Position numbers and translations under genes: made by a program. Below, piece after piece: positions 21,683 to 34,485 of a stretch of DNA of 64,000 bases; the stretch's first letter is position 1, and every line of letters starts with the position of its first letter. This stretch comes from Nitrospiraceae bacterium. GTDB lineage: Bacteria > Nitrospirota > Nitrospiria > Nitrospirales > Nitrospiraceae. The notes beneath the pieces are model-generated. The model was not told the origin of the DNA and did not search any database. It saw nothing but the letters and a program-made list of their open reading frames with translations. Location of the stretch: positions 43,971-107,970 of the forward strand of contig CAKKRE010000007.1 in NCBI GenBank assembly GCA_919902505.1, given 5' to 3'.

Positions 21683-24600
21683 TCAATGCATCCGGTGATA
21701 CTCCTGCAACGCTCGAATGGCAAGCCCCTTTTTCAACAAGGCTTCGATCCCCATGACCGCAGCCAGGGCTCCGCGCATCGTGGTGTAGTACGGCACGCCC
21801 TTATGCAGAGCCTCGCGTCGAATGGACAGCGAGTCGGTCTGAGCCGACGCGGTGCGCACCGTATTGACGACCAATGCGACCTCTCCGTTTTTAATATGAT
21901 CGACGATGTGCGGCCGTCCTTCCTGGACCTTGTTCACGACGTCCACGCACAGGCCCTGCTCGCTCAGGTAGAGCGCGGTGCCTGAAGTCGCCGTGATACG
22001 GAAGCCCAGCGCCACGAGCCGCCGGGCGACATCGAAGGCCCCTGCCCGGTCTTCACTCTTCACGCTGATGAAGGCGGTGCCGGAGGTCGGCAGAATGGCG
22101 CCGGCACCGGCTTGGGATTTGACGAAGGCCCATCCGAAATCGCTGTCGATCCCCATGACCTCACCGGTGGATTTCATTTCGGGGCCCAGGAGCACATCCA
22201 CGCCCGCGAACTTCGTGAAAGGGAACACGGCTTCCTTCACCGAGAGATGTGTCGGCGTCGGGGCGGTGGTGAAATTCAGCTGTTGCAGCGACTTGCCGAC
22301 CATCACCTTCATCGCCAATTTGGCGAGCGGAACGCCGATGGCCTTGCTGACGAAGGGCACGGTCCGCGACCCGCGCGGATTGACCTCCAGGACATAAATC
22401 GTTTGGTCCTTCACGGCGAATTGCGCATTCATGAGACCGATGACACCGAGTTCCAATGCCAGGGCCGTCATTTGGCGCCGGATCTCCTCGATGATCGTCG
22501 CATCCAGCGTGTAGGGGGGCAGCGAGCAGGCCGAATCGCCCGAGTGGACTCCCGCTTCCTCGATGTGCTCCATGATACCGGCGACGACCACGGTCGTACC
22601 GTCGGAAATGGCGTCCGCGTCGATTTCGATGGCATCGCGCAAATACTTATCGATCAGCACCGGATGTTTTTTCGATGCCTTGACCGCCGTGTTCATGTAG
22701 TGGAGCAGGCCTGCTTCGTCATACACGATCTGCATCGAGCGTCCGCCGAGCACATACGACGGCCGCACCATTACGGGATAGGTGATCTCGGCGGCGATCG
22801 TCAACGCTTCTTCGACGGAATGGGCCATCCCGCTTTCGGCCTGACGCAACCCGAGTTTGTCGAGTAACTCGCGGAATCGGGCCCGATCCTCCGCGCGGTC
22901 GATCGCATCCGGACTGGTGCCGAGAATCCTGACACCGGCGCGGGACAGGGAGAGCGCCAGTTTCAAGGGCGTTTGTCCTCCGAATTGCAGCACCACACCC
23001 ATCGGTTGTTCCCGTTCCACGATGTTGAGCACGTCTTCTTCCGTCAACGGTTCGAAGTAGAGACGGTCGGAGGTGTCATAGTCTGTGCTGACCGTTTCCG
23101 GATTGCAGTTGACCATGATGGTTTCAATCTGCTCTTCCCGCAGCGCCATGGCGGCGTGCACACAACAGTAGTCGAACTCGATCCCCTGCCCGATCCGGTT
23201 CGGTCCGCCGCCGAGGATGACGACCTTCTTTTTGTCGGTCGGCCGGGCTTCGCATTCCCGTTCGTAGGTCGAGTAGAGATACGGCGTATGGGCTTCAAAT
23301 TCGGCCGCACAGGTATCGACCCGCTTGTAGGTCACGCCCCGCGGCCGGGCCGCTTGGCTCAATGCCAGCCGCCAGCCACGAACGGTCTGTTGTTCCACTC
23401 CCAGGAGTTGGGCCAGGCGTGGGTCGGAGAAGCCCAGTTCCTTCGCCTCGATCAGAAGATCCGCTTGCAGGCCTGTGGCGTCGAGGTTTGCCCGTTCCGC
23501 GACGAGTCGCGCTTCGAATTCGATCAGTTCACGAATCTGCTGCAGAAACCAGGGATCGATCTTGGTGAGCGCGAATAATTCTTGATTGGGCATGCCGAGT
23601 CGCATGCCGTCGGCCAGCCGCCAGAGTCGGTCGGGCAGCGGAGTGCGCACCGCCTTGCGGACCTGCTCCATGGCCACTTCCCGGTCGAGACCGGGGGGCA
23701 CCGCGAGATCCAGCCCCATCTTCGAGCTGAATCCGAACTGATCGACCTCCATGGACCGGATCGCTTTCTGCAGCGATTCCTTGAAGGTTCGTCCGATGGC
23801 CATCACTTCGCCCACCGACTTCATCTGGGTGGTCAGCGTGGGATCGGCTCCGGGGAATTTCTGAAAGGCAAAGCGCGGAATCTTGACGACGACGTAATCG
23901 ATAGTCGGTTCGAATGAGGCCTTCGTCACACCGGTGATGTCGTTCGTAATTTCGTCGAGGGTATACCCGACGGCCAGCTTGGCCGCGATTTTGGCGATGG
24001 GAAATCCCGTCGCTTTGGATGCCAGGGCCGAGCTTCTGGAGACGCGCGGATTCATCTCGATCACGACCATGTCGCCGTTGACCGGGTTCAGACCGAACTG
24101 GATGTTGGCGCCGCCGGTGTCGACGCCGATTTCACGAATGATGCGCACGGCCGCATCGCGCAGCATTTGATATTCTTTGTCGGTCAGGGTGAGGGCCGGG
24201 GCCACCGTAATACTGTCGCCGGTGTGCACGCCCATCGGGTCGAGATTCTCGATCGGGCAGATGATGACCACGTTGTCCTTCAGGTCACGCATCACTTCGA
24301 GTTCGAACTCTTTCCATCCGATGACGGACTGCTCGATGAGCACCTGGCGGACCGGGCTCATGGACAGGCCCCATTCCACCTGCGTCCGAAATTCTTCGAT
24401 GTTGTAGGCGATGTTGCCGCCGGTTCCGCCCATGGTGAACGAGGGGCGCACAATCGCCGGGAAGCGGATCCGTTCCAGTTCACGTTCGGCCTCGGCCAGG
24501 GAGGTCGCCACGCCGCTGTCCGGCACGCGCAGGCCGATTTTCCACATGGCCTGCCGGAAGGCATCGCGATCCTCGGCCTTATGGATGGCCGCAATCGACG

Positions 24601-24964
24601 CGCCGATCAGCTTGACACCGTATTTTTCCAGCACGCCGCGCTTGGCCAGGCCGATGGCGGTGTTCAGCGCTGTCTGTCCGCCCATGGTGGGCAGGAGCGC
24701 ATCGGGCCGTTCGCATTCGATGACCTTCTCCACCACGTCCAGGGTGATCGGTTCGATATACGTGCGGTGCGCAAAATCCGGGTCGGTCATGATCGTCGCC
24801 GGATTGCTGTTGATCAGGATCACGCGGTAACCCTCTTCCTTGAGGGCCTTGCAGGCCTGCGTGCCCGAATAGTCGAATTCGCACGCCTGCCCGATGACGA
24901 TGGGGCCGGAGCCGATCAGAAGGATGGAGCGGATGTCTGTCCGTCGTGGCACAATTGACCTCAA
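21683..24964 (-). CDS. carB: Carbamoyl-phosphate synthase large subunit
   Basis: 1093 aa; [36 protein letters not shown] and duplicated ATP-grasp halves. Confidence 0.97.
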   Translation of the reverse strand: MRSIVPRRTDIRSILLIGSGPIVIGQACEFDYSGTQACKALKEEGYRVILINSNPATIMTDPDFAHRTYIEPITLDVVEKVIECERPDALLPTMGGQTALNTAIGLAKRGVLEKYGVKLIGASIAAIHKAEDRDAFRQAMWKIGLRVPDSGVATSLAEAERELERIRFPAIVRPSFTMGGTGGNIAYNIEEFRTQVEWGLSMSPVRQVLIEQSVIGWKEFELEVMRDLKDNVVIICPIENLDPMGVHTGDSITVAPALTLTDKEYQMLRDAAVRIIREIGVDTGGANIQFGLNPVNGDMVVIEMNPRVSRSSALASKATGFPIAKIAAKLAVGYTLDEITNDITGVTKASFEPTIDYVVVKIPRFAFQKFPGADPTLTTQMKSVGEVMAIGRTFKESLQKAIRSMEVDQFGFSSKMGLDLAVPPGLDREVAMEQVRKAVRTPLPDRLWRLADGMRLGMPNQELFALTKIDPWFLQQIRELIEFEARLVAERANLDATGLQADLLIEAKELGFSDPRLAQLLGVEQQTVRGWRLALSQAARPRGVTYKRVDTCAAEFEAHTPYLYSTYERECEARPTDKKKVVILGGGPNRIGQGIEFDYCCVHAAMALREEQIETIMVNCNPETVSTDYDTSDRLYFEPLTEEDVLNIVEREQPMGVVLQFGGQTPLKLALSLSRAGVRILGTSPDAIDRAEDRARFRELLDKLGLRQAESGMAHSVEEALTIAAEITYPVMVRPSYVLGGRSMQIVYDEAGLLHYMNTAVKASKKHPVLIDKYLRDAIEIDADAISDGTTVVVAGIMEHIEEAGVHSGDSACSLPPYTLDATIIEEIRRQMTALALELGVIGLMNAQFAVKDQTIYVLEVNPRGSRTVPFVSKAIGVPLAKLAMKVMVGKSLQQLNFTTAPTPTHLSVKEAVFPFTKFAGVDVLLGPEMKSTGEVMGIDSDFGWAFVKSQAGAGAILPTSGTAFISVKSEDRAGAFDVARRLVALGFRITATSGTALYLSEQGLCVDVVNKVQEGRPHIVDHIKNGEVALVVNTVRTASAQTDSLSIRREALHKGVPYYTTMRGALAAVMGIEALLKKGLAIRALQEYHRMH

Positions 24965-24973
24965 CTCAAGAAG

Positions 24974-25972
24974 TTAGCCGGTCGGCAGAGGCGCCTCGGG
25001 CATGGGCCCCACCGGTGGCCGGTAGGGTTGGATCGGTCCGGACGGGATCGCCGGGGCCTTTCCTGCGGGATGATAGTGTTTCATGGCGTCCGGGATCCAG
25101 GCCTCGATCTGATTGATACGAGTCACATCGGACGGATGGGTCGAAAGAAATTCCGGAATGGCCTGTTGCGAGCGGAAACAGAGTTTATTGATCATGGCGC
25201 GCGGACAGCCGCTCATCCGTTCCCAGAAAGAAACCGCTTCGCGCGGGTCGTACCCGGCTTCGGCCATCAAGCGCAGGCCGATGAAATCCGCTTCCGATTC
25301 CTGCCGGCGGTCGAAGGGCAATGAAACTCCGACCCCGTAGACGGTCATGGCTGCCATGGCCGCATCCGGGCGACCCGCGGCCGCGCCGGCGCCCAAGGCC
25401 GCCAATTGTCCGATCTGTTCAAGCACGCTGCGACTCATCCGTTCCGCTCCGTGACGCTGCAGGGCATGCGCGACCTCATGGCCCATGACGGTCGCCAACC
25501 CGTCTTCAGTTTTCGTGACCTTCAAAATTCCGGTGAATACCGCCACCTTGCCGCCGGGAAGCGCGAAGGCGTTGATCGTGCGATCGTCCTGAATGACCGC
25601 GAACTCCCACTGATACTCGGGCTTATTGGCCGCCTTGGCGATGCGATTCCCGACCCGGTGCACCATTTCGTTGAGCTCCGGATTTTCGCTCAAGGGAGCC
25701 TGCCGGAGCACTTCTCGAAAGGCCGAGAGGCCCATCGCCATTTCTTTTTCTTCCGAAATATAGATGAACTGCTCTCGCGCGGTGCCGGGCGCCCGCTGGC
25801 AACCCGCAAGCGATTGCATCAGGCCTGCCGCCGCGCCGAGCCCCAACGTCGTCGAGAGGAGAGAGGCGGCGCGGACTCCCAGGCCCAAGGCCGCCCGTCT
25901 TCCCATCGGGGTGTTGAGTAGGGTGTCGATTGAATGTCGGCCTGATGGATGCAGCATGTCCACTCCATTCAA
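24974..25972 (-). CDS. M48 family metalloprotease
   Basis: HEVAH zinc motif (VMGHEVAHALQRHGAERMS), ESEADFIGLRLM; signal/lipobox-like N-terminus. Confidence 0.9.
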   Translation of the reverse strand: MNGVDMLHPSGRHSIDTLLNTPMGRRAALGLGVRAASLLSTTLGLGAAAGLMQSLAGCQRAPGTAREQFIYISEEKEMAMGLSAFREVLRQAPLSENPELNEMVHRVGNRIAKAANKPEYQWEFAVIQDDRTINAFALPGGKVAVFTGILKVTKTEDGLATVMGHEVAHALQRHGAERMSRSVLEQIGQLAALGAGAAAGRPDAAMAAMTVYGVGVSLPFDRRQESEADFIGLRLMAEAGYDPREAVSFWERMSGCPRAMINKLCFRSQQAIPEFLSTHPSDVTRINQIEAWIPDAMKHYHPAGKAPAIPSGPIQPYRPPVGPMPEAPLPTG

Positions 25973-26004
25973 TCAGCACCAGGCGCGGGATGCAACTCAC
26001 CGCC

Positions 26005-26973
26005 TCAGGGCATCCACAGATACATGAACTGGGGAGACCCGCCTCGCACGACCGAGAGCACATCGATGTTCGCCAGGCTGGCCAGGCTCGGCGTCGGCGC
26101 GACCAATTGCGAGTAGACATTGTTCTGGTATTCGCCCGGTCTGCGATAGGTCACCACTCGCGCTTCCGTCAGGCCGGCTTTCTTTTTCGCCAGCTCGATG
26201 GCGTCCTCGAGATACCCGATCTCATCGACCAGCCCCGAAGCTTTCGCCTGCTCGCCCGAATAAATCCGGCCGTCGGCGAGCTTCTTAATGGTCTCGCCGT
26301 TCATGTTCGGGCGACCGTCCTGCACGACCTGGAGAAACCGCTGGTAGAAGCCGTCGATGACGCCTTGGAATATCGCGCGTTCCTCCGGCAGCATCGCCCG
26401 GAAGGGCGAGCCCATATCTTTGCGCGGTCCGGAGGTGACGGCGTTGGTCTCCACGCCGACCTTTTCGAGCAGCCCTCTGGCATTGACGGTCAACATGATC
26501 ACGCCGATGCTGCCGGTGATGGTCGACGGATGAGCGAGCACGGTATCGGCTGCAGCCGCAATGTAGTACCCGCCGGAGGCGCCCACATCCATGATGGAGG
26601 CCACAATCGGAATCTTCCGGCTGGTCTTGAACGACTTGAGTTCGTGATAAATGATGTCGGACGCGGTGACGGTGCCGCCCGGACTGTTGATCCGGAGCAC
26701 GACGGCCTTGACGCGCTCGTCCTTCGTGGCCCGTTCCAACTCCTCTTTCACGGTGGCGAGCATGCCGGGCGAGGAATAAAACCCGTCCTTATTTTCGGAG
26801 CTGATCACGCCCGACACGTCCATCAGCAGGACTTTGTCTTTACCCGTCCCGCTGACTTTATGTTCTTCAAGCGCCCCCGGGCCAGGCGGTAAATTGATCG
26901 TGACACAGGCGGCCTGCATCAAGGCCAGGACCAGCACGGCAAAACCGGTACAAATGTGCCAAGGGCTATGCAT
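26005..26973 (-). CDS. sppA: Signal peptide peptidase SppA (S49)
   Basis: [20 protein letters not shown]...[32 protein letters not shown]. Confidence 0.92.
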   Translation of the reverse strand: MHSPWHICTGFAVLVLALMQAACVTINLPPGPGALEEHKVSGTGKDKVLLMDVSGVISSENKDGFYSSPGMLATVKEELERATKDERVKAVVLRINSPGGTVTASDIIYHELKSFKTSRKIPIVASIMDVGASGGYYIAAAADTVLAHPSTITGSIGVIMLTVNARGLLEKVGVETNAVTSGPRKDMGSPFRAMLPEERAIFQGVIDGFYQRFLQVVQDGRPNMNGETIKKLADGRIYSGEQAKASGLVDEIGYLEDAIELAKKKAGLTEARVVTYRRPGEYQNNVYSQLVAPTPSLASLANIDVLSVVRGGSPQFMYLWMP

Positions 26974-28150
26974 GGTGTGTCTCCATCAATGCGACAAATT
27001 GTTCAAAGAGATAGGCCGAATCGTGCGGGCCCGGCGCCGCTTCAGGGTGATACTGGACGGAGAAGACCGGGTGGTCCAGGCACAGCATCCCTTCCACCGA
27101 TCCGTCGTTGAGACTGGTATGGGTCAACTGCACGCGCCCGAACGGCGTGTTCACAATCGGCATGTCCTCTCCTTGCGCCGGTGCCCCGATCGGGAAGCGC
27201 ACGGCGAAGTTATGGTTCTGCGAGGTGATCTCGACCTTCCGTGTCCGGAGATCGATGACTGGGTGATTGACGCCATGGTGGCCGAACTTCAATTTGTAGG
27301 TGGAGAAGCCAAGCGCCAGGCCGAGCAATTGGTGACCTAGGCAGATGCCGAAAATCGGGAGCCGGCCGATCAGTTCCCGAAGCGCGTCCATGGCATAGGG
27401 CACTCCCTCCGGGTCGCCGGGTCCGTTCGAGAGGAACAATCCTTGAGGATTGAGCGCCAACACGTCCTTCGCCGGGGTGGATGCGGGCACCACGGTGACC
27501 TCGCAGCCGACATCGACGAGCCGCCGGAGAATGTTCTGTTTGACGCCGAAATCATAGGCCACCACACGCCAGGTTTTTCGTGCTGCCTGCGCGGCGCCGG
27601 ACGCGGGCATCGTCAGCTTCGGCGCCCAGTCGCCGGTTCCGGCTGTCCAGGTGTAGCGTCGCTCGCAGGTCACGGTCGCGGCCAGATCCCGTCCGATGAT
27701 GCTCGGCGCCTTCCGGGCTTTGTCTGCGAGGCGACGCGGATCGAGATCGATGTGCGAAATCACGCCCGGCTGGGCGCCCTTCTCCCGCAGATGTGTGGTG
27801 AGGGCTCTGGTATCGATGCCCTCGATCGCCACGATATTCGCGGCCTGCAAATATTCCTGAAGCGTCGCCTTGCTGCGCCAGTTGCTCGCCAGCCGGCTGG
27901 ACTCCTTGACGACGAATCCTTCCGCCCAGATCCGGGTGGACTCGATGTCTTCCGGTGTCACGCCGTAGTTGCCGATATGCGGACAGGTCATGGTGACGAT
28001 CTGTCCCCGGTAGGAGGGATCGGTCAACACTTCCTGATAGCCGGTCATGGCCGTGTTGAACACGACTTCACCGCCGGTCTCTCCCTCTGCCCCGAGGGCT
28101 CGTCCTTCGAACCAGGTTCCGTCGGCCAGCGCCAGAATCGCTTTCTTCAC
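26966..28150 (-). CDS. carA: Carbamoyl-phosphate synthase small subunit
   Basis: [40 protein letters not shown] glutaminase. Confidence 0.97.
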   Translation of the reverse strand: MKKAILALADGTWFEGRALGAEGETGGEVVFNTAMTGYQEVLTDPSYRGQIVTMTCPHIGNYGVTPEDIESTRIWAEGFVVKESSRLASNWRSKATLQEYLQAANIVAIEGIDTRALTTHLREKGAQPGVISHIDLDPRRLADKARKAPSIIGRDLAATVTCERRYTWTAGTGDWAPKLTMPASGAAQAARKTWRVVAYDFGVKQNILRRLVDVGCEVTVVPASTPAKDVLALNPQGLFLSNGPGDPEGVPYAMDALRELIGRLPIFGICLGHQLLGLALGFSTYKLKFGHHGVNHPVIDLRTRKVEITSQNHNFAVRFPIGAPAQGEDMPIVNTPFGRVQLTHTSLNDGSVEGMLCLDHPVFSVQYHPEAAPGPHDSAYLFEQFVALMETHHA

Positions 28151-28159
28151 GATGACTCC

Positions 28160-28663
28160 TTATCGGGGGACCCAGGATCGTACGCGCACGGCCAGCAGCG
28201 CGATTCCGAGTCCGACATTCACGATATACAACGCCCGTACCGGTTTGTGCAGTTGAAAGAATGCTTCGAACGCCGCTTTCCGCGCCGCATCTCCTTTGGA
28301 GGCAAAGGCCTGCGCCTGCAGGGCTGCCGCCTGGGGATGCAGCACAAACGTGATGATTCCCGCGGTGAGCAGCATGGCTCCGAGCAACAGCCATTCGGTT
28401 CTGGTGATCTCACTATCCGCCAGGCCGCGCTGGACCAGCCACGCCCGCCACAGGACTCCCGAGGTCAGGATCGCCGCCGAGCCGAGCACCAGACGATTGT
28501 AGCCGTCAAAGGCGCGGGTGAGAAAAAAGCCGCCGGTGTCCTGTCCGCCGAACGTATTGAACACGGCCGGGATGACGGCGGCAACGAGCACCAAGAGCCC
28601 ACCGATCCAGACCGCCAGGGCCAGCAACTCACAGGTGATACAGGCGATCAGTCCTTGGCGCAC
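28160..28663 (-). CDS. DUF4149-like integral membrane protein
   Basis: Four hydrophobic segments with the conserved pattern AVWIGGLLVLVAAVIPAVF. Confidence 0.65.
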   Translation of the reverse strand: MRQGLIACITCELLALAVWIGGLLVLVAAVIPAVFNTFGGQDTGGFFLTRAFDGYNRLVLGSAAILTSGVLWRAWLVQRGLADSEITRTEWLLLGAMLLTAGIITFVLHPQAAALQAQAFASKGDAARKAAFEAFFQLHKPVRALYIVNVGLGIALLAVRVRSWVPR

Positions 28664-28675
28664 CGTCTCGAATTC

Positions 28676-29968
28676 CTATGCCTGTCGCTCTGCGCGATCG
28701 AGTTCGAACACGACGCGACCGGAGACGATGGTGGTCGTCACCTGTCCCTTGACCTTCCAGCCGGCGAACGGTGTGTTGCGGCTCTTGGAACGAAACCGCG
28801 CAGGATCGACCTGCCACTCCCTGTTCGGATCGACGATGGCGACGTCAGCCGGCGCGCCGACCGCCAGGGTTCCGGCATTGAGACTGAACGCTTTGGCCGG
28901 CGCGGTCGTGAGTTTGTCTACCGCGGATTCGAGCGTGAGCACCCCTTCATCCACCAGGGCCAACGTCAGTGAGAGGGCGGTTTCCAGGCCCACGATGCCG
29001 AAGGGCGCTTCGGTGAACTCCTGCTGCTTCTCTTGGGTCGCATGCGGGGCATGGTCGGTCGCGATCACGTCGATGGTTCCGTCGCGGAGTCCTTCCTTGA
29101 TCGCCTGAACGTCCTGCATGGTCCTCAGCGGAGGATTCATCTTCGCGTGGGTGTTGTACCCGCGTGTCAGTTCTTCGGTCAGGGTGAAGTGATGCGGACA
29201 GGCTTCAGCGGTGACCTTGAGTCCGCGCGCCTTAGCTTCCCGCACCATACGCACCGAGCCGGCCGTGCTGATGTGTGCGAGATGGAGGCGGGCGCCGGTC
29301 AGTTCAGCCAAGGAGACATTGCGGGCCACCATGACATCTTCCGCCGCGGAGGGAATGCCCGGTAGGCCGAGTTCGGTCGAGACCAGCCCTTCGTTCATAC
29401 ACCCGCCTTCGGACAGGTGCAGATCTTCGCAGTGGTCCACGACCGGCACGTCGAAGGCGCGCGCGTATTCCATGGCGCGTCGCATGACGAGGCTGTTCAT
29501 CACCGGTTTTCCGTCGTCGGAGATGGCGACACACCCGGCGCGGCGCAGATCGCCGATTTCCGCCAATTCTTTGCCTTCCGATTTTTTTGTGATGGCGCCG
29601 ATTGGATAGAGGTGGGCGTTACCCGCTGCCTTCGCCCGCTCGAGCATGAATTCGGTGACGGCCTGATTGTCGTTGACGGGATTGGTGTTGGGCATCGCGC
29701 AGACGGTGGTGAATCCACCCGCGACGGCCGCAGCCGTTCCGGACTGGATCGTCTCTTTATACTCGAAACCCGGCTCGCGGAAATGCACGTGGAGATCCAC
29801 GAATCCCGGCAGCACTAATTGCCCCTTGGCTTGAATGACTGTCGCGCCAGCCGGCGCAGTCAGTGCCGGTCCGACTGCCGAGATTGTTCCGTTGTCGATC
29901 AGGACATCCGCCACGCCGTTCACGCGTCCGGGGTCGATCACATGCCCGCCTTGAATCAGTAGTGTCAT
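28676..29968 (-). CDS. pyrC: Dihydroorotase
   Basis: DLHVHFREPGFEYKETIQSGTAAAVAGGFT...CEDLHLSEGG...ATDHAPH. Confidence 0.95.
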   Translation of the reverse strand: MTLLIQGGHVIDPGRVNGVADVLIDNGTISAVGPALTAPAGATVIQAKGQLVLPGFVDLHVHFREPGFEYKETIQSGTAAAVAGGFTTVCAMPNTNPVNDNQAVTEFMLERAKAAGNAHLYPIGAITKKSEGKELAEIGDLRRAGCVAISDDGKPVMNSLVMRRAMEYARAFDVPVVDHCEDLHLSEGGCMNEGLVSTELGLPGIPSAAEDVMVARNVSLAELTGARLHLAHISTAGSVRMVREAKARGLKVTAEACPHHFTLTEELTRGYNTHAKMNPPLRTMQDVQAIKEGLRDGTIDVIATDHAPHATQEKQQEFTEAPFGIVGLETALSLTLALVDEGVLTLESAVDKLTTAPAKAFSLNAGTLAVGAPADVAIVDPNREWQVDPARFRSKSRNTPFAGWKVKGQVTTTIVSGRVVFELDRAERQA

Positions 29969-30022
29969 CGTTCACTCATAAAAGAAAAAGGTAAAAGAAT
30001 TCACTCAGTCGCTGCATCCCGC

Positions 30023-30943
30023 TCAGCCGGCTCCCGACATGAGGTACAAAATGCCCATGCGCACGGCCACGCCGTTCGCCACCTGATCGAGAATCACGGA
30101 CGAGAGACTGTCCGCCACGTCGGGCGCGATTTCCACCCCGCGATTGATGGGGCCCGGATGCATCACGATGGCGCCGGGCTCGGCCAGCTTCACGCGCTCG
30201 CCGGTCAATCCATAGTGTCGCGCATATTCCCGGATCGTCGGAAACAACGCGCGGCCCTGTCGCTCTAGTTGGAGCCGCAACATCATGATCACGTTGACGC
30301 CTCGCAGCGCTTCGTCCAAGTTGTGGTACACCTGCACTCCGAGCTGACCGATCTGCAGGGGGATCATGGTCGGCGGTCCGACGACCCGCACCTCCGCCCC
30401 GAGTTTCGTGAGGGCAAAAATGTTCGAGCGGGCGACGCGGCTGTGCGCCACATCGCCGACAATCGCGACGCGCAATCCGGCGAAGCCCATTCGCCGGCTG
30501 CGGATGGTGTACAGGTCGAGCAGCGCCTGTGTCGGATGTTCATGCCACCCGTCCCCGGCATTGATGACCGATGACTTGACGCCCCGCGCCAGGGTCTCTG
30601 CCGCGCCGGCCGAGGAATGTCGCAGGACGATGATATCGGCCTGCATGGCTTCGATGTTCCGGGCCGTATCCAGGAGCGTCTCCCCCTTCACTACGCTGCT
30701 GGAAGAGGGGGAAAAATTGATCACATCGGCGCTGAGCCGTTTTGCGGCCAATTCAAACGACGTTCTGGTTCTCGTGCTCGGCTCGAAGAAGAGGTTGACG
30801 ACCGTCTTGCCTCGTAACGCCGGCACCTTCTTGATCTCCCGGCCGGAAACTTCCTTGAAGGAATCGGCGGTTTCCAGGATCAGCGAGATGTCGTCCGCCG
30901 ACAGGTCGGTCAGGCTGAGCAGGTCTTTCCGTTTGAGCCCCAC
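30023..30943 (-). CDS. pyrB: Aspartate carbamoyltransferase catalytic subunit
   Basis: [41 protein letters not shown]. Confidence 0.97.
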   Translation of the reverse strand: MGLKRKDLLSLTDLSADDISLILETADSFKEVSGREIKKVPALRGKTVVNLFFEPSTRTRTSFELAAKRLSADVINFSPSSSSVVKGETLLDTARNIEAMQADIIVLRHSSAGAAETLARGVKSSVINAGDGWHEHPTQALLDLYTIRSRRMGFAGLRVAIVGDVAHSRVARSNIFALTKLGAEVRVVGPPTMIPLQIGQLGVQVYHNLDEALRGVNVIMMLRLQLERQGRALFPTIREYARHYGLTGERVKLAEPGAIVMHPGPINRGVEIAPDVADSLSSVILDQVANGVAVRMGILYLMSGAG

Positions 30944-30957
30944 GACAATGTCTCCGG

Positions 30958-31644
<687 letters not shown>

Positions 31645-31847
31645 CGTTAAAGGCGAGCCGATCTTAACGAGTTGCCCCTACCGTGTCAAGAATTCTGTGC
31701 GCCGAGTGGCCTGTGTTGCGCGACGACGCCTTCATTGACTCCCTGCATGCCATTTGTTAGCTTCGTGCCGTTGAGAGGCGGTCCGTCTCTCTCACTGATC
31801 ATCCAGTCACCCGGAATTTATCAGCTCCCATCCTGAAAGGATCGCGC

Positions 31848-33734
31848 ATGACTGCCTCTGCTGCCTCTACCGCCACGCCTGACCTTCTGACCGCTTTGGC
31901 CAATAAGGCCACGCATCTTCGCATGGACAGTGTGAAGGCGACGACTGAAGCCGGGAGCGGACATCCCTCCAGCTGTTGTTCGGCCGCAGACATCGTCGCG
32001 GTCTTGTTCTTTTCAGTGATGCGGTACGATCCGAAGAATCCGAAGTTGCCCAATAGCGATCGCTTCGTCCTGTCGAAAGGCCATGCCGCGCCCCTGCTCT
32101 ATGCGGCCTGGGCGGTAGCCGGTTTATTCCCCAAATCCGAATTGCTCAAATTACGCACCCTCGGGTCCGATCTCGAAGGCCATCCGACTCCCCGCCTCTC
32201 ATTCGTGGATATGGCCACCGGTTCATTGGGGCAGGGATTGCCGGCCGGAGTGGGTCTCGCATTCAATGCCAAATCGATCGACAAGACCGACTACCGGACC
32301 TATGTGCTGATGGGCGATGGCGAATCCGTCGAAGGCTCCGTCTGGGAAGCGGCGGAAGTGGCGCGGCACGCGGCGTTGGATAATTTGTGCGCGATTGTGG
32401 ATGTGAACCGGTTGGGGCAAAGCGACCCGACGATGCTGCAGCACGACATGGAAGCCTACCGTGCCCGATGGACCGGCTTCGGCTGGCATGCCATCGTGGT
32501 GGACGGTCACGATATCGGCGCCCTCGTGGCAGCGTTTGAGGAAGCGGCGCGGACCAAGGAGCGGCCGACGGTGTTGTTGGCGAAGACCTTCAAGGGGCGC
32601 GGCATCTCCTTCATGGAGAATCACCCGGACTGGCATGGGAAGCCCTTGAAGAAGGGCGAAGAAACGCAAAAGGCGCTGGATGAATTGACCCGGCAACTCA
32701 AGCCTAACTCGATTGAACCGCAGATCCCGAGGCCCACAGTCCCGAAGCCTTCCGCCCCCGTCAAGGGAACGATGGCGCCTCCGCCGTACAAACTCGGTGA
32801 CTCAGCGGCGACACGGGAAGCATTCGGAGCCGCCCTTCTGGCGCTCGGCGAGGCGAACTCGCAGGTGGTCGCGCTCGATGCGGATGTGAAAAACTCCACC
32901 TATAGCGACAAGTTCGGGAAACGGTTTCCGGACCGTTTTCTGGAGAACTTTATCGCGGAGCAGAACATGCTGGGCGCTGCGGCCGGTATCGCCGCCTGCG
33001 GAAAGATTCCCTTTGTGGCGACCTTCGCCGCGTTCTTCACGCGGGCCTACGACTTCATTCGCATGGCGGCGATCAGCCAGTCGAACATCAAACTGGTCGG
33101 GACGCACGTCGGTGTGAGTATCGGTGAAGACGGCCCCTCGCAGATGGGGCTCGAAGACCTGGCGATGATGTCGGCGCAGCCCGGTGTGACGGTGCTGTAC
33201 CCGTCCGACGCGCTCTCGATGTACAAACTGGTGGAAGCGGCGGCCGCTCATAAGGGCATGGTGTATCTCCGCGCCGGTCGCCCCAAGACGCCGGTGATTT
33301 ATGGTGTGGACGAGCAGTTCCGGATCGGAGGCTCCAAGGTGGTGAGGCAGAGTGCCGCCGATCAGCTGACGATCGTGGCGGCCGGTGTGACGTTGTTCGA
33401 GGCCTTAAAAGCCCATGACCAATTGAAGGCGGCCGGCATCACGACCCGCGTGGTCGACCTCTACAGCATCGTGCCGGTGGATCGGGCTACGTTGCTCGAT
33501 TGTGCGCGGGCGACCGGCGGACGATTCCTGACGGTCGAGGACCATTATGCACACGGAGGCATCGGCGATGCCGTGTTGAGCGCGCTCGCCTCAGAAGGGG
33601 TGCGGGTGCACAAATTGGCTGTTCGGGAAATTCCGCGCAGCGGGAAGCCGGATGAGCTCGTCGATCATTTTGGAATTGGAGTACGCTCGATTGTCGAAGC
33701 GGCCAAAGAAATCGCTAAAACAGCCTCCCGCTGA
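31848..33734 (+). CDS. tkt: Transketolase
   Basis: TTEAGSGHPSSCCSAADIVAVLFF, MGDGESVEGSVWEAAEVARHAALDNL, ThDP motifs; two-domain 628 aa protein. Confidence 0.94.
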   Translation: MTASAASTATPDLLTALANKATHLRMDSVKATTEAGSGHPSSCCSAADIVAVLFFSVMRYDPKNPKLPNSDRFVLSKGHAAPLLYAAWAVAGLFPKSELLKLRTLGSDLEGHPTPRLSFVDMATGSLGQGLPAGVGLAFNAKSIDKTDYRTYVLMGDGESVEGSVWEAAEVARHAALDNLCAIVDVNRLGQSDPTMLQHDMEAYRARWTGFGWHAIVVDGHDIGALVAAFEEAARTKERPTVLLAKTFKGRGISFMENHPDWHGKPLKKGEETQKALDELTRQLKPNSIEPQIPRPTVPKPSAPVKGTMAPPPYKLGDSAATREAFGAALLALGEANSQVVALDADVKNSTYSDKFGKRFPDRFLENFIAEQNMLGAAAGIAACGKIPFVATFAAFFTRAYDFIRMAAISQSNIKLVGTHVGVSIGEDGPSQMGLEDLAMMSAQPGVTVLYPSDALSMYKLVEAAAAHKGMVYLRAGRPKTPVIYGVDEQFRIGGSKVVRQSAADQLTIVAAGVTLFEALKAHDQLKAAGITTRVVDLYSIVPVDRATLLDCARATGGRFLTVEDHYAHGGIGDAVLSALASEGVRVHKLAVREIPRSGKPDELVDHFGIGVRSIVEAAKEIAKTASR

Positions 33735-34431
33735 ACAATCCGGTGAAGGAGTTCCTGCCGGGTTGGACCGGAACCCTCTCCTCCAGATCCTCAGCGCGCA
33801 TGATCGCCACAAGATCCTGCGCGAGCTGACCGAAACCCGTTACGGGAAGGGGCAGTACATCTTCCGCGAAGGGGATCCCACCGAATATTTCCACATCGTC
33901 AAGGAAGGCACGGTCAAATGCTTCAAATCCTCTCCCGGCGGGAAGGAATGCATGCTGAAAGTGCTCATGCCGGGTGACCTGTTTTGTTGCGATGCGGCGA
34001 CATTCGACGGAGCCTACCATCCGGGGACCGCTCAGCCCATGGGGGATGTCAGCGTGTTGCGGATGAGGAAAGAGGCCTACTTCGACATGCTCCGCCGCAA
34101 TCCGGATGCGGCCATGGAAGTGATCCGTCATCTAGGGCATCGGCTGAACGAAGCGCAGGAAAAGGCGAAGGTCCTCGCGCTGGACCGGGCCGATCAACGG
34201 CTGGCGTCGCTGCTGGCCAGTCTCGCCGAGCGAACCGGGTTGCGGGAGCCGCAGGGCATCCGTCTCTCCGTACGCCTGACCCGCCAGGATATGGCCGATA
34301 TGGTGGGGGTGACGACCGAAACCGTCATCCGTATCATGGCGCAATTCAAAAAACTGCGCCTCGTGTCGGGAACGGCCTCCCGTCTCGTCATTTGCGACCT
34401 GCCTCGGCTGAAGCTGCTCGGTTCCACGTAA
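33652..34431 (+). CDS. Crp/Fnr family transcriptional regulator
   Basis: Cyclic-nucleotide-binding-like domain (GQYIFREGDPTEYFHIVKEGTVKCFK) and C-terminal HTH (LTRQDMADMVGVTTETVIRIMAQFKKLRLV); true start may be downstream of the tkt stop. Confidence 0.9.
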   Translation: MSSSIILELEYARLSKRPKKSLKQPPAEQSGEGVPAGLDRNPLLQILSAHDRHKILRELTETRYGKGQYIFREGDPTEYFHIVKEGTVKCFKSSPGGKECMLKVLMPGDLFCCDAATFDGAYHPGTAQPMGDVSVLRMRKEAYFDMLRRNPDAAMEVIRHLGHRLNEAQEKAKVLALDRADQRLASLLASLAERTGLREPQGIRLSVRLTRQDMADMVGVTTETVIRIMAQFKKLRLVSGTASRLVICDLPRLKLLGST

Positions 34432-34461
34432 TTTTTTCTGCGACATCCCGATATTTTTCTC

Positions 34462-34485
34462 GAAACATGACAAATGTCATGTTTC
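34462..34485. promoter_or_regulatory. 24-bp palindrome, candidate operator of the adjacent Crp/Fnr regulator or nirK
   Basis: GAAACATGACA-AA-TGTCATGTTTC: perfect 11-bp inverted repeat with TGAC-N4-GTCA core, between the regulator and nirK. Confidence 0.6.

Noticed and set aside
27443-28972. 509-aa plus-strand ORF across carA/DUF4149/pyrC
   Set aside because: Antisense to well-conserved genes; sequence has no recognisable family.
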